From Spirochaetaceae bacterium (GTDB lineage: Bacteria > Spirochaetota > Spirochaetia > SZUA-6 > Bin103): a DNA stretch of 48,211 bases. Shown piece after piece: positions 30,762 through 39,800 of this stretch. The stretch is taken from assembly GCA_028821475.1 (NCBI GenBank), contig JAPPGB010000081.1:1-48211 (forward strand), read 5' to 3'. A program made the translations under genes and the position numbers. Each line of letters starts with the position of its first letter. The first letter of the stretch is position 1. The notes beneath the pieces were generated by a model. It worked only from the letters and a program-made list of their open reading frames with translations, did not search any database and had not been told where the DNA came from.

Positions 30762-32679
30762 CCTGGATGAACCACTGGTCCGGCATCAGCGGAATGTGGT
30801 CGGCGTTGTCGATCACGATCTCTTCCGCCGTCGGCACGTTCTGCAGCCGGTTGTGCACGATCACCATCAGCGGCACGTCGTGCGCCGCCCAGATGCCGAG
30901 GTTGTTCTCGGCGCGCAGGCGCTGGTGCTCCTTCATCAGCATGCTCACCTTGTCGGCGTCCACCGTGGTGATGATCTCGTCGGTCAGGTCCCAGATGCGC
31001 TGCAGGTCGTCGGGCGGATCCTCGACGAACAGCGGGCTCTGGTAGCCGGGCATGATCGGCCCTTCGTTGAGCCGGAACTGCGGGAACAGCAGGTCGGTGG
31101 TGCCGAACGTCACGGCGTGGAACTGCAGGTCGCGGATGCCGCTGAACATCAGGCTGCGGGTCTGCAGGTGCAGCCGCGCGTCGATGCCCACCGCCTTCCA
31201 GTCTGCCACCACCATCTCGGCCAGGTTGACGTGCGCGGTGATCTCGGACGCCGCGCCGAGCAGGAAGGTCACGTTGCCGCCGTCCTCGTACTGCAGCATG
31301 CCGTCGCCGTTCTGGTCCTTCAGGCCCAGCTCGCCGAGCAATTGCCGCGCCTTGTCGGGGTCGTATTCGGCGTTGATCTGCGCGATGGTCGCCATCTCGC
31401 CGTCCCAGTAGGGAGAAGCGGTGCTGATGCCGAGGTTGGCCTCCTTGGCGAGCCCCAGGAACAGCAGGTCGTTGATCGCCTCGCGGTTCAGCGCGACGCT
31501 CAGCGCGTTGCGGAACTTGACCGTACGCAGCAACTCGCGCAGCTCGCCGTAGTCCTCGTCCTTGAGGTCGTAGTTCAGCCAGATCTCGTTGCCGGTGGTG
31601 AAATTGTCGCCGATGCCCACGCGCAGCTCGTAGTTGCCGTCGGCCTCGCTCGCCTTCAGCATCGGCAGGTTCTCGAGCACCTGGAAGTTGCGCTCGGCCA
31701 GGTCCACCTCGCCCGCGATGCCGCGCAGGATCGCCGCCTCCTGGTCGGCGAGCATCTGGAAGCGCATCTTGTCGATGTAGGGGAGCTGGTTGCCCGCCGT
31801 GTCCACCTTCCAGTAGTACGGGTTGCGCTCCATGACCGCCTCTTCGGCGGGGTTGTACTTGGTCAGCTTGTAGGCGGTGTGGGTCGGGATGCTGGTGTTG
31901 ACCGGGCCGTACTGGCTCTGGAAGTCCTCCCAGGTCTTGCCGTCGGTGTGGTCCGGGTGGAACTGCTTGAAGTAGTGCGACGGGGCGAGCAGCGCGCCGT
32001 ACTCGGAGCGGGTGGCGCCGTACAGCACGTTCAGGAACCACGGGTTGGGGCCGGCGAACTCGAAGCGGATGGTGTGGTCGTCGATCTGGATCACCTCCAT
32101 CGTCTCGCCGTTCACCTTGTAGCGGGCCGGCACCGTGGGCTGGAAGCCCTGGTTCATCTGCACCTCGTTCCACATGAACATGATGTCGTGGACGCCGAGC
32201 GGTGCGCCGTCGGACCACTTCACGCCCTCGCGCAGCACCACCGTGATGCCGGCCGCGTCGTCGTCCCACTCCCAGCTCTTGGCGATGCCGGGTCCCCAGC
32301 CTTCCAGGCCGTTGGGGGTGATGGTGCCCAGGTCCAGGTAGCTGCGCGAGATCAGGCCGCCGTAGAGGCCGGTCTTGTACAGCACCCACTTGTCGGCGTC
32401 GCCGAGCTGAAAGCCGCGGAAGGTGCCGCCGTAGGTGCCGATGCGGTCCACCACCTCCTGCACCAGCGGTTCGGCCGGCAGCCGCTCGTCGACCGGCGGC
32501 AGGTCGCCGCTGGCCACCATGGCGGCGAGCATGGGCGACTCCGAGTAGCCACCCATCTCGGTGGCCTCGGTCGCTGCCGCGCTGGTCGACTCCTCGCCGG
32601 CCGCTCCGGCGAAGCCGACGCCGGCCAGTGCCGGCAGCAGCAGCAGGGTCAGGATCCAGGTCAATGCTGTTCGTCGCAT
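30757..32679 (-). CDS. ABC transporter family-5 solute-binding protein
   Basis: 640 residues. Signal peptide with hydrophobic core LTLLLLPALAGVGFAG and no lipobox Cys. The mature protein begins with an acidic Ser/Thr/Ala linker, then IGTYGGTFRGF, KWSDGAPLGVHDIMFMWNEV (SBP_bac_5 signature), MERNPYYWKVDTAGNQLPYID and FRNALSVALNREAIND. It ends QWFIQE. GAGGAGG lies 6 nt before the ATG at 32679 and directly against the ATG at 32685, which decides for 32679. It heads the operon with the two permeases downstream. Neighbouring glycosidase-like genes suggest an oligosaccharide rather than a peptide ligand (inference). Confidence 0.9.
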   Translation of the reverse strand: MRRTALTWILTLLLLPALAGVGFAGAAGEESTSAAATEATEMGGYSESPMLAAMVASGDLPPVDERLPAEPLVQEVVDRIGTYGGTFRGFQLGDADKWVLYKTGLYGGLISRSYLDLGTITPNGLEGWGPGIAKSWEWDDDAAGITVVLREGVKWSDGAPLGVHDIMFMWNEVQMNQGFQPTVPARYKVNGETMEVIQIDDHTIRFEFAGPNPWFLNVLYGATRSEYGALLAPSHYFKQFHPDHTDGKTWEDFQSQYGPVNTSIPTHTAYKLTKYNPAEEAVMERNPYYWKVDTAGNQLPYIDKMRFQMLADQEAAILRGIAGEVDLAERNFQVLENLPMLKASEADGNYELRVGIGDNFTTGNEIWLNYDLKDEDYGELRELLRTVKFRNALSVALNREAINDLLFLGLAKEANLGISTASPYWDGEMATIAQINAEYDPDKARQLLGELGLKDQNGDGMLQYEDGGNVTFLLGAASEITAHVNLAEMVVADWKAVGIDARLHLQTRSLMFSGIRDLQFHAVTFGTTDLLFPQFRLNEGPIMPGYQSPLFVEDPPDDLQRIWDLTDEIITTVDADKVSMLMKEHQRLRAENNLGIWAAHDVPLMVIVHNRLQNVPTAEEIVIDNADHIPLMPDQWFIQE

Positions 32680-33110
32680 TGTCATCCTCCTCAGTGATTC
32701 GCCGGCCGGGTCGGTGGCGCAATGGCGCGCCATCCGTGCCGGACGGCTCGGTCTGACCATTACAAGGCCTGCGGCCGCTCGGGTCAAGCTCGTGTACGCG
32801 TTCGACACGCGTTCGACGCCTTCGTACGCATCACGCGCGTTCCCGGCGGCCATTGGGCGGCGCGCGGGTGCCGGGCCGCGGAGGGTCCGCCGGTCACCCC
32901 GAGCGGCTTGGCGGGCACCGGCACGCCACGAGTGGTGCCGTGAGCTTGGGTGCGTACGGTGGACCGGCTCCGTGCGGCGGCAGGCGCGGCGTGCATGGCG
33001 GCGAGTGGCGGGTATGCCTGCACGCGGTGGCATGGCTCGACGTGGCGCGCACGGCCCGGCGCGGCAATTCCGCGGTCGCGCTCCTTGGGGCGCCTTGATA
33101 TGGTGACGGC
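32680..33110. other. divergent intergenic region between the binding protein and propeller genes
   Basis: About 430 bp without a gene I can support. It should contain promoters for both the leftward transporter operon and the rightward propeller gene. I see no convincing -35/-10 pair or operator palindrome; open frames on both strands are arginine-rich and look non-coding. Confidence 0.4.
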
Positions 33111-34562
33111 ATGCAAGTGAACCGCGGAACCTGGAGCATGGAACGCGCGCTGCTGTTCTTTGACGACCAGTACCTGGACCGCCGCGAAAACCTGGACCGC
33201 CGCATCGGGCAACCGGCCCTGGTGCCGGAGGGCACCTGGCGCGACCCCGACCTGGACCCGTCGTGGGGTTATCCGAGCGTGTTCCGCGACCCGGAATCGG
33301 GGCTGTGGCGCTGCCTCTACCAGGCGCAGCTCCCGCGCAGCTTCGTGCCCGAGGGCGGGCGCCTGCGCCACCTGGCCCTGGTGGTGGAGAGCGACGACGG
33401 CGTGCACTGGCGTGCTCCCGACCTGACCGAGGCGGTGCCGATGGCGGGCCGCGTGCGCCCGCACCAAGTGCTGCCGCTGGCCGGGTTCGGTGAGTGGGGC
33501 CCCTGCTTCTACGACGCACGGGCGGAGGACCCGGCCGAGCGCCTGAAGGCGTTCGTCAGCTACCGCGATCCGGGCGGCACCAGCGCGCCGCTGTACGTGT
33601 CCGCCGACGGCCGCTCGTGGCGCCTGCTGCCGGGCCGGAGCTGGCATCCGACCGGCATCGACCCGGCCGTGTCCGGGTTCTGGAACCCGGTGCGCGACAG
33701 TTACGTGATCGCCGCCCGGCCGAGCTGGGGCGACCGCCGCATCGCCGTGTACGAGACGCGCGACTGGCGCACGTTCTCGGCGCCGGAGGTGGCGATGCGC
33801 CCGGACGGCGAGGACACCCCCGCGGCGCAGGTGTACGGCATGCCGGTGTTCCCCTACGCCCACCTGTTCGTCGGCTTCCTGTGGATCTACCACACCACGC
33901 CGGTGGTCGGCGGCGGCAAGTTCATCGAGGGCAAGGTGGACTGCCAGCTCGCCTACAGCTACAACGGCTGGCACTTCCAGCGCTGCGAGCGCGTGCCGTT
34001 CCTGCCCAACGCCGCCCCCGGCGAGCCCGGCTACGGCTGCATCTACCCCTCCAGCCTCGTCGTGACCGGCGACGTGATCCGCATCTACTCCAGCTCCTCG
34101 GAGGGCGAGCACGCGCAACGGCTGTCGGAGCCGGAGTTGGGCGAGGGCCGCCTGCTATTGCACGAGCTGCGCCTGGACGGCTTCGTCTACCTGGAGCCGC
34201 CCGGCGGCCCCGGCTCGCTGACCACCCGCCCGCTGCACCTGCGCGGCGACCGCCTGGCCGTCAACGTGCAGGCGCCGCAGGGCCGGCTGCGGGTGCAGGT
34301 CACCGGCCCCGACTGCCGCCCGCTGGAAGGCTACACCTACGACGACTGCGCCGCCTTCAGCGGCGACGCCCACGCCTGGGAGCCGGTGTGGAGCGGCGGC
34401 CGCACCATCGGCGCCCTCAGCGGCCAAGTAATTCGGCTGGAGGTGGAACTGTTCAACGGCCGCCTGTACGCCCTGCGCGGCGACCTGCACCCCACCTCCC
34501 CCGCCGGCCTCCGCGCCTGGACGGATACCGGGGCGACCCCCGCGACTCTGCAGGAAGCATGA
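33111..34562 (+). CDS. five-bladed beta-propeller glycosidase-like protein (GH32/43-like)
   Basis: 483 residues without a signal peptide. Repeated blade motifs typical of GH43/GH32-type propellers occur: GYPSVFRDPESGLWRCLYQA, LALVVESDDGVHWRAPDL, APLYVSADGRSWRLL, IAVYETRDWRTFS and LAYSYNGWHFQRCE, each with the S/T-D/R-D-G-x-x-W pattern. A C-terminal beta domain follows from about residue 355. No catalytic triad can be assigned by eye. The gene at 38105-39748 has a similar architecture. It is probably an intracellular glycan-processing enzyme tied to the adjacent transporter, but the activity is unproven. Confidence 0.65.
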   Translation: MQVNRGTWSMERALLFFDDQYLDRRENLDRRIGQPALVPEGTWRDPDLDPSWGYPSVFRDPESGLWRCLYQAQLPRSFVPEGGRLRHLALVVESDDGVHWRAPDLTEAVPMAGRVRPHQVLPLAGFGEWGPCFYDARAEDPAERLKAFVSYRDPGGTSAPLYVSADGRSWRLLPGRSWHPTGIDPAVSGFWNPVRDSYVIAARPSWGDRRIAVYETRDWRTFSAPEVAMRPDGEDTPAAQVYGMPVFPYAHLFVGFLWIYHTTPVVGGGKFIEGKVDCQLAYSYNGWHFQRCERVPFLPNAAPGEPGYGCIYPSSLVVTGDVIRIYSSSSEGEHAQRLSEPELGEGRLLLHELRLDGFVYLEPPGGPGSLTTRPLHLRGDRLAVNVQAPQGRLRVQVTGPDCRPLEGYTYDDCAAFSGDAHAWEPVWSGGRTIGALSGQVIRLEVELFNGRLYALRGDLHPTSPAGLRAWTDTGATPATLQEA

Positions 34563-34646
34563 ACGAAGTAGCGTTCAACAGCGAATGTCTTGTTGACGGC
34601 GCCAACGACCGATAGTATTAACGCATGCCAGCGGAGGTAACGAACT

Positions 34647-34997
34647 GTGGCGGCGCGTGATAGGAGCAGCGTGGTGAGGTTCAGTTCAAAGCGCTCTCTC
34701 GTCAGGATTGGACTAAGCGATTCCAGATTCAACAACTTCTTGTCCGGCCTCCGCATCGCGTTCTCGTTCGGTGATGTTGTGGTCTACGAGCCCCGCTCTC
34801 AAGACACCGAGATTGGCGAGGTTTGGGGGTCCGTCGGGAACTTCATCGCTGAGGCGATGCAAGGAGCGGCAGGGGCAAACCCGGCGCTACCGAAACTCCC
34901 CGAAGACCTATTCTCCGCACCTGTCGGCGGCGCAGCAGTGAACGAACAGGAGCGATCGTCGGCGCCTGAAGGTCATGCCCCCGTCGTAGTCTCTTGA
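34647..34997 (+). CDS. small hypothetical protein upstream of DUF2335
   Basis: 116 residues from a GTG at 34647, supported by GGAGGT 9 nt upstream. The sequence has a basic N-terminus and no recognisable domain; the C-terminal half is Ala/Pro/Glu-rich. Its TGA stop overlaps the TTG start of the DUF2335 gene, so the two form a coupled pair. GC content is lower than in the flanking genes. Confidence 0.55.
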   Translation: MAARDRSSVVRFSSKRSLVRIGLSDSRFNNFLSGLRIAFSFGDVVVYEPRSQDTEIGEVWGSVGNFIAEAMQGAAGANPALPKLPEDLFSAPVGGAAVNEQERSSAPEGHAPVVVS

Positions 34998-35482
34998 ACG
35001 CCCGGTTATCCGACTCTCGGCAGCGCCCGTCGGCGCCCCAGTCTCAGGCGAGCGCGAGCACTCCACCTGTACCATCAGCCCCGGCCACGCCCACGGAGCC
35101 TACTCAGGTACAGACGTCAGTTGAAGTTGCAAGTTACAGCGGGCCGCTTCCACACCCGACGATTCTCCAAGGATTCGACGATGTGTTGCCAGGCTCCGCC
35201 GAACGCATCCTCAACATGGCAGAGGCCCAACAGAGACATCAGCATGGAATAGACCGGATGGTGGCACGAGCGGCGCTCATCAACCAACGCATGGGAATCT
35301 TGTGCGCGTCGGTCGTCACACTCGGATCGCTTTCGGCCGCGACCTATCTTCTGGCCACCGGGAAGCCCGTAACGGGACTGATAGCCTTGCTCGTGCCACT
35401 TACTGGATTGGCGTCGCTATTCGTCACCAGCCTCAGCAGGCGGAGCCGACCCCGGAAGAACAATTCCCAGGACGACGGCTGA
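34994..35482 (+). CDS. DUF2335 membrane protein
   Basis: 162 residues. A Pro/Ser/Ala-rich N-terminal linker is followed by SGPLPHPTILQGFDDVLPGS, then AERILNMAEAQQRHQHGIDR, the conserved block of DUF2335. Two hydrophobic helices follow (about 103-120 and 127-145), and the C-terminus is basic. The family is a predicted membrane protein of unknown role, often found on mobile DNA near toxin-like genes. The start is TTG 34994, overlapping the upstream gene's stop (TTGA). Confidence 0.78.
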   Translation: MNARLSDSRQRPSAPQSQASASTPPVPSAPATPTEPTQVQTSVEVASYSGPLPHPTILQGFDDVLPGSAERILNMAEAQQRHQHGIDRMVARAALINQRMGILCASVVTLGSLSAATYLLATGKPVTGLIALLVPLTGLASLFVTSLSRRSRPRKNNSQDDG

Positions 35483-35600
35483 GTATACGACGCCGATGCA
35501 GCCGGTACGCAGATTCGTCTGGTCGTGACCGGCCCGGTCCAATGGTGCCGCAGGGCGGTGGCTGAACACTGCAGGCAATGTTCGGTGAGGACCGCGGACG

Positions 35601-36707
35601 TCAGCCGGTGGCCGGGATCTCGACGCCGCGCAGGGCGAGGTCGGGGGCGAAGTGGCAGGCGACCCACTGCTCGTGGCCGGCGGGGGTGAGTTCGGGGACG
35701 TCGGTGCTGCAGCGCGGCATGCGGTCCGCCTGCGGGGCGTAGGAGCAGCGGGTGTGGAACCGGCAGCCGCTCGGCGGGTTGGCCGGCGACGGCACGCCGC
35801 CCTCCAGGATGATGCGCTTGCGCTGCACGTCGGGGTCGGGCACCTGCACCGCCGACAGCAGCGCCTCCGTGTAGGGGTGCTGGGGGTTGCGGTACAGGTC
35901 CTCGCCGCGCGCCAACTCCACCAGCCGGCCCAGGTACATCACCGCCACCCAGTCGCTGATGTGCTCCACCACCGACAGGTCGTGCGCAATGAACACGTAG
36001 GTCAGCCCCAACTCCGCCTGCAGGTCCTCCAGCAGGTTGAGCACCTGGCCCTGAATCGACACGTCCAGCGCCGACACCGGCTCGTCGGCGATCACCAGCT
36101 TCGGGTTCAGGGCCAGGGCGCGCGCGATGCCGATGCGCTGCCGCTGGCCGGCCGAGAACTGGTGCGGGTAGCGGGCGCGCTGCTCGGGACGCAGCCCCAC
36201 CTGCCCCATCAGGGTGACCACGCGCTCCTCGATCTCCTCTTTCGAGCCGCCAATGTTGTGGATCAGGAACGGCTCGGTCAGGATCTGCTGCACCGTCATG
36301 CGCGGGTTGAGCGACGAGTTGGGGTCCTGGAAGATCATCTGCACTTCGCGGCGCACCCGTTTCAGGCGCTCCCGGTCCAGCGTGGCCAGGTCGACCATCG
36401 ACTGTTCGGCCGCGAGGCCCTCCGCCGCCAGCCGCTCGCTGCGGAACAGCGCCTGCCCCGCGGTCGGCTCCTCCAGCCGCAGGATGGTGCGCCCGACGGT
36501 GGTCTTGCCGCAGCCGCTCTCCCCCACCAAGCCCAGTGTCTCGCCCTCGCGCACCGTGAAGGAGACGTCGTCCACCGCCTTCACCTCGCCCACCTTGCGG
36601 CGCAGGATGCCGCCCTCCACCGGGAAGTACTTCTTGAGGTTCCTGACCTCCAGAAGCGGGGCGGCGACGCCGCGCACTGCTCTGTCCGCGGCCGGAGCGC
36701 CCTTCAT
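35601..36707 (-). CDS. oligopeptide ABC transporter ATPase (DppF/OppF-like)
   Basis: 368 residues. [12 protein letters not shown] (Walker A), [20 protein letters not shown] (signature) and [14 protein letters not shown] (Walker B) are intact. The C-terminal oligo_HPY domain carries the Cys cluster [20 protein letters not shown], probably an iron-sulfur or structural motif. The ATG at 36707 overlaps the stop of the last of four mini-ORFs (ATGA) rather than the stop of DppD. An in-frame upstream ATG at 36779 would read through the repeat array. It energises transport with DppD and a DppB/C pair, probably the one at 28377-30590. Confidence 0.9.
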   Translation of the reverse strand: MKGAPAADRAVRGVAAPLLEVRNLKKYFPVEGGILRRKVGEVKAVDDVSFTVREGETLGLVGESGCGKTTVGRTILRLEEPTAGQALFRSERLAAEGLAAEQSMVDLATLDRERLKRVRREVQMIFQDPNSSLNPRMTVQQILTEPFLIHNIGGSKEEIEERVVTLMGQVGLRPEQRARYPHQFSAGQRQRIGIARALALNPKLVIADEPVSALDVSIQGQVLNLLEDLQAELGLTYVFIAHDLSVVEHISDWVAVMYLGRLVELARGEDLYRNPQHPYTEALLSAVQVPDPDVQRKRIILEGGVPSPANPPSGCRFHTRCSYAPQADRMPRCSTDVPELTPAGHEQWVACHFAPDLALRGVEIPATG

Positions 36708-36790
36708 ACGGCGGTCTCGCTCAGCCAGCGTTGTGGCAGGTGGTTCGGCTGCGCCGCTCCGGAACGGTCCTTGGGGCATGGAGCCGTCAT
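36704..36790 (-). CDS. mini-ORF 4 of the coupled array (28 codons, most divergent unit)
   Basis: Starts [11 protein letters not shown] and ends WLSETAV, with the TGA overlapping the DppF ATG. It appears to be the ancestral DppD tail, since its ending differs from the other units and it borders DppF directly. Confidence 0.5.
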   Translation of the reverse strand: MTAPCPKDRSGAAQPNHLPQRWLSETAV

Positions 36791-36873
36791 CCGCCCGCCT
36801 CGCTCAACCAGCAACGCGACAGGTGGTCCGGCTGCGCCGCTCCGGAACGGTCCTTGAGGCATGGAGCCGTCAT
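36787..36873 (-). CDS. mini-ORF 3 of the coupled array (28 codons)
   Basis: Starts [11 protein letters not shown] and ends [11 protein letters not shown], the same tail as the end of DppD. It is joined by ATGA overlaps to mini-ORFs 2 and 4. Confidence 0.45.
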   Translation of the reverse strand: MTAPCLKDRSGAAQPDHLSRCWLSEAGG

Positions 36874-36956
36874 CCGCCCGCCTCGCTCAACCAGTAGCGC
36901 GGCAGGTGGTTCGGCTGTGCCGCTCCGGAACGGTCCTTGAGGCATGGAGCCGTCAT
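36870..36956 (-). CDS. mini-ORF 2 of the coupled array (28 codons)
   Basis: Identical in sequence to mini-ORF 1: starts [11 protein letters not shown] and ends [11 protein letters not shown]. It is joined by ATGA overlaps on both sides. Confidence 0.45.
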   Translation of the reverse strand: MTAPCLKDRSGAAQPNHLPRYWLSEAGG

Positions 36957-37039
36957 CCGCCCGCCTCGCTCAACCAGTAGCGCGGCAGGTGGTTCGGCTG
37001 TGCCGCTCCGGAACGGTCCTTGAGGCATGGAGCCGTCAT
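36953..37039 (-). CDS. mini-ORF 1 of the coupled array (28 codons)
   Basis: Starts [11 protein letters not shown] and ends [11 protein letters not shown]. Its ATG overlaps the DppD stop codon. The product would be a short peptide ending like DppD itself. Confidence 0.45.
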   Translation of the reverse strand: MTAPCLKDRSGAAQPNHLPRYWLSEAGG

Positions 37040-38091
37040 CCGCCCGCCTCGCTCAACCAGCAGCGCGACAGGTGGTTCGGCGCCGGCTCGAAGATGGGCG
37101 GTTCCTCGGCACACCGTTCCATGCGCTGCGGGCAGCGGTCGGCGAATCGGCAGCCGGGTGGCGTGGCGCGCGGGTCGGGCACCAGCCCCTGGATCGGCTG
37201 CAGGCGCTGGCGCACCTGCGCCCCGAGCACCGGAATCGAACGCAGCAGCCCCCGCGTATAGGGGTGCCGCGGCTCTTTGAACACCGGCCGCATCGGGCCG
37301 TATTCCACCACCCGCCCCAGGTACATCACCGCCACCTCGTCCGCCATGCCCACCACCACGCCGAGGTCGTGGGTGATCATGATGATGGAAATGCCGAACT
37401 CGCCCTGCAGCCGTTGCATCAGCTCCAGGATCTGCGCCTGGATGGTGACGTCGAGCGCGGTGGTCGGCTCGTCCGCGATCAGCAGCGATGGGTTGCACGA
37501 CAGCGCCATCGCGATCATCGCCCGCTGCCGCATGCCGCCGGAGAGCTGGTGCGGATACTCCACCGCACGCCGCTCGGGATCGGCGATGCCCACCTGGCGC
37601 AGCATCTCCACCGCCCGCGTACGCGCCTCGCCCGCCGGCTTCTCCTGGTGGAGCTGGATCGCCTCCATGATCTGGTTGCCGATGGTGTACACCGGGTTCA
37701 GGCTGGTCATCGGCTCCTGGAAGATCATCGCGATCTCGCCGCCGCGGATGCGCCGGTAGGCACGGCTGTGCGGGTCCATCTGCGCCAGGTCCACCTCGCT
37801 GTCGTCCTTGCGGCGGAACCGCAGGCTGCCGCTGATGGCGGTGGTGGCGGGCGGCACCAGCCCCATGATGCTGAGCGCGGTCACGGTCTTGCCGCAGCCG
37901 CTCTCGCCGACCAGCCCCAGGGTGCGGTTGCGCCCCACCGCCAGGTCGACGCCGTCCACCGCGCGCACGGTGCCGCGGTCGGTATGAAACCAGGTCTTCA
38001 GGTCGCGGATCTCCAGCAGTGGAGCCTGCCGGTCGGACGTTGCGGGCACCGTGACGGTCGCGCTGTCGGGAGGCCGGTCGGAAGCAGCCAT
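37036..38091 (-). CDS. oligopeptide ABC transporter ATPase (DppD/OppD-like)
   Basis: 351 residues. [16 protein letters not shown] (Walker A), HQLSGGMRQRAMIAMALSCN (signature) and LLIADEPTTALDVT (Walker B) are intact, and the oligo_HPY region has PPGCRFADRCPQRMERC. It ends [13 protein letters not shown], the tail duplicated in the adjacent mini-ORF array. It lies 13 bp downstream of the propeller gene at 38105-39748 on the same strand, so they may be co-transcribed. It hydrolyses ATP with DppF to drive import. Confidence 0.92.
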   Translation of the reverse strand: MAASDRPPDSATVTVPATSDRQAPLLEIRDLKTWFHTDRGTVRAVDGVDLAVGRNRTLGLVGESGCGKTVTALSIMGLVPPATTAISGSLRFRRKDDSEVDLAQMDPHSRAYRRIRGGEIAMIFQEPMTSLNPVYTIGNQIMEAIQLHQEKPAGEARTRAVEMLRQVGIADPERRAVEYPHQLSGGMRQRAMIAMALSCNPSLLIADEPTTALDVTIQAQILELMQRLQGEFGISIIMITHDLGVVVGMADEVAVMYLGRVVEYGPMRPVFKEPRHPYTRGLLRSIPVLGAQVRQRLQPIQGLVPDPRATPPGCRFADRCPQRMERCAEEPPIFEPAPNHLSRCWLSEAGG

Positions 38092-38104
38092 TGCGGTCAG
38101 GCCG

Positions 38105-39748
38105 CTACCCCTGGCCCACGGTGTCGGTGGCGGCGGTGAAGCCGGGGCCGCCGGCGGCCACGTAGCCGTGGCTGGCGCCGGAGCGGTCGGGGCTCACCCA
38201 GAACGAGTACAGCGCCGCGTCGCGCAGGTGAAAGCGCAGGCGCACCGGGCGGCCGGCCACCTCCGCCAGGGTGCCGCCGTTGTCCCAGGTCACCGCCTGC
38301 TGCGTGGCACCCCCCGTCACCGGCACGCAGCGCTCGCGGGTGAACCGCCCGATCGGGTTGCCGGCCTCGTCCAGCACCTCGGCGCGCAACTCGCCGCCCT
38401 TGGCGGCAGCGTTCACGAACAGGTGGCTGCCGCTGAAGCGTAGCGGGCGGGTGGTCAGCCTGCCGCCCTCCGCGTCGGCGTCGTGCGACACGAAGCCGTC
38501 ACGGCGCAGGGTGGCCAGGCCGGTGCTGCCGCCGGCGTACATGTGCGTCCCGAACTTGGGCGACACCCCGGAGAAGGCGCCGAAGTAGATGTGCAGCTTG
38601 TCGCCGACGACCAGGCAGCAGCCGCCGCAGGAGTGGATGTAGTCGCAGTTCCAGTCGCGCAGGCGGTGGGTGCCGGCCACGATCGGCGTGCGGTCGCGGC
38701 GGTCGAAGTGGAAGCCGTCGCGGCTGTAGCCCACCAGCAGCTCGGTGATCTTCGGGAAGCCGCCCGCGTCGCAGATCTCGTTGGGCGGCCCGCGGTGGAT
38801 CATGAAGAAGCCCAGCACCAAGCTCTCGTAGCCGACCGCGTCGATATTGTAGAGCTGCGTCCGGTGGCCGTGCTCCGGCGACGGCGGATCCAGGTCGTCC
38901 GCGCCGGACCAGTGCGCGACGTCGTCCCGCTCCCAGGCGGCGCCGGCGAACAGGTCGGCGTGCTCCCGGTAGCCGCGCAGCCGCCCCACGGCCGGGTCGC
39001 TGGTGCGCACGCTGTACACCCAGCGCTTGCGGAACGGGTTGTAGAAGATGGTGGTGTTGTCGCCGCAGGGGCCGGTGGCCGCACGCTCGGTCCAGTGGAT
39101 GCCGTCCGGCGACGAGTAGGCGTGGCCGCCGGTCCACCCGGTGGTGGTGTGCGGGCCGCCCAACTCGCCGTAGCGGAAGCCGCCGCCGCGTTGGCGGTGG
39201 TAGGCGAACATCTTGAAGCGCTCGTCGGCGCGCTCGGCCTCCAGGTCGAGCCACACCCCCACCCCGTCGCGCTGAAACTGCTCCCGCAGCGGCAGCACGC
39301 GGTTGGTGCCGGGTTCCACGTCCAGGTCCGGACGCTCCCAGTTGATCCCGTCGCGGCTGGTGGCCAGCGCCGTGCCGTCGAACCAGCCGGCGTGGTACCA
39401 CAGCTTGAACAGGCCGTCGGCGGGGTCGTAGAAGGCGCCGTCCTTGAACGGGCACGCCACCGGGCACATGCCGAAGTTCATCTCCAGCGGCGTCTCGGGC
39501 ACCAGCACCGGGCTCGCCTCGTGCAGGAGCGGCGTGTGGAACACCCGCCGCAGCGTGCTGTCGGCGATCAGGAACTCGTCCACCAGGAGCTGCCGCCCCA
39601 CGTCGATCGGGATCACCGCCGGCGGGCGCTCCAGCCAGGGCACCGGCCCCGGCTCCCGCGACGTGCGCGACAGGCCGCGCGGCGGCCACTCTCCCGGCTG
39701 CTCGATGCCGTTGTAACTCAGGCCCCCGTTGTAGCTCACGCCGCTCAT
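38105..39748 (-). CDS. beta-propeller glycosidase-like protein (GH32/43-like)
   Basis: 547 residues. After a Gly/Tyr-rich start, VGRQLLVDEFLIADS opens a propeller with blade motifs GLFKLWYHAG, ALATSRDGINWERPDL, AYSSPDGIHWTERA, ELLVGYSRDGFHFDRRD and YIHSCGGCCLVVGDKLHIYFG. A beta-sandwich follows from about residue 430. No signal peptide or clear catalytic triad is seen. The domain order matches the gene at 33111-34562, so the two are distant paralogues. It sits divergently from the GH32 gene (52 bp apart) and just upstream of DppD, a strong hint of a shared glycan pathway. Confidence 0.65.
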   Translation of the reverse strand: MSGVSYNGGLSYNGIEQPGEWPPRGLSRTSREPGPVPWLERPPAVIPIDVGRQLLVDEFLIADSTLRRVFHTPLLHEASPVLVPETPLEMNFGMCPVACPFKDGAFYDPADGLFKLWYHAGWFDGTALATSRDGINWERPDLDVEPGTNRVLPLREQFQRDGVGVWLDLEAERADERFKMFAYHRQRGGGFRYGELGGPHTTTGWTGGHAYSSPDGIHWTERAATGPCGDNTTIFYNPFRKRWVYSVRTSDPAVGRLRGYREHADLFAGAAWERDDVAHWSGADDLDPPSPEHGHRTQLYNIDAVGYESLVLGFFMIHRGPPNEICDAGGFPKITELLVGYSRDGFHFDRRDRTPIVAGTHRLRDWNCDYIHSCGGCCLVVGDKLHIYFGAFSGVSPKFGTHMYAGGSTGLATLRRDGFVSHDADAEGGRLTTRPLRFSGSHLFVNAAAKGGELRAEVLDEAGNPIGRFTRERCVPVTGGATQQAVTWDNGGTLAEVAGRPVRLRFHLRDAALYSFWVSPDRSGASHGYVAAGGPGFTAATDTVGQG

Positions 39749-39800
39749 CCTACAACGCCCGCCGCCACGTGGTAAGTTCGTCGAACGGTGCCCGCGTCCG

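Larger units (their letters stand above)
36718..37081 (-). repeat. 83-bp tandem repeat array at the dppD-dppF junction
   Basis: Units begin (plus-strand CGCTCAACCAG) at 36801, 36884, 36967 and 37050, each 83 bp apart, with a more diverged unit from 36718. The first two full units counted from DppD are identical over 87 bp, and the others differ by a few bases. Each unit spans the ATGA junction, a GAGG ribosome-binding site 7 nt before the ATG, and the codons for the DppD-like tail. The period of 83 is 28 codons plus stop, minus the 4-nt overlap, so the coupling is preserved exactly. Confidence 0.95.

Noticed and set aside
28239-30770. 843-codon open frame on the plus strand over the permease operon
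   Set aside because: It is antisense to two clear permeases, with His/Arg/Gln-rich composition typical of GC-rich shadow frames.
30757-33519. 920-codon frame extending the binding protein upstream
   Set aside because: The extension is Arg/Pro/Ala-rich, overlaps the propeller gene antisense, and the GAGGAGG ribosome site and signal peptide fix the start at 32679.
36718-37081. CRISPR-like array
   Set aside because: The units are contiguous with an 83-bp period and no unique spacers; they are explained by tandem duplication of coding sequence.
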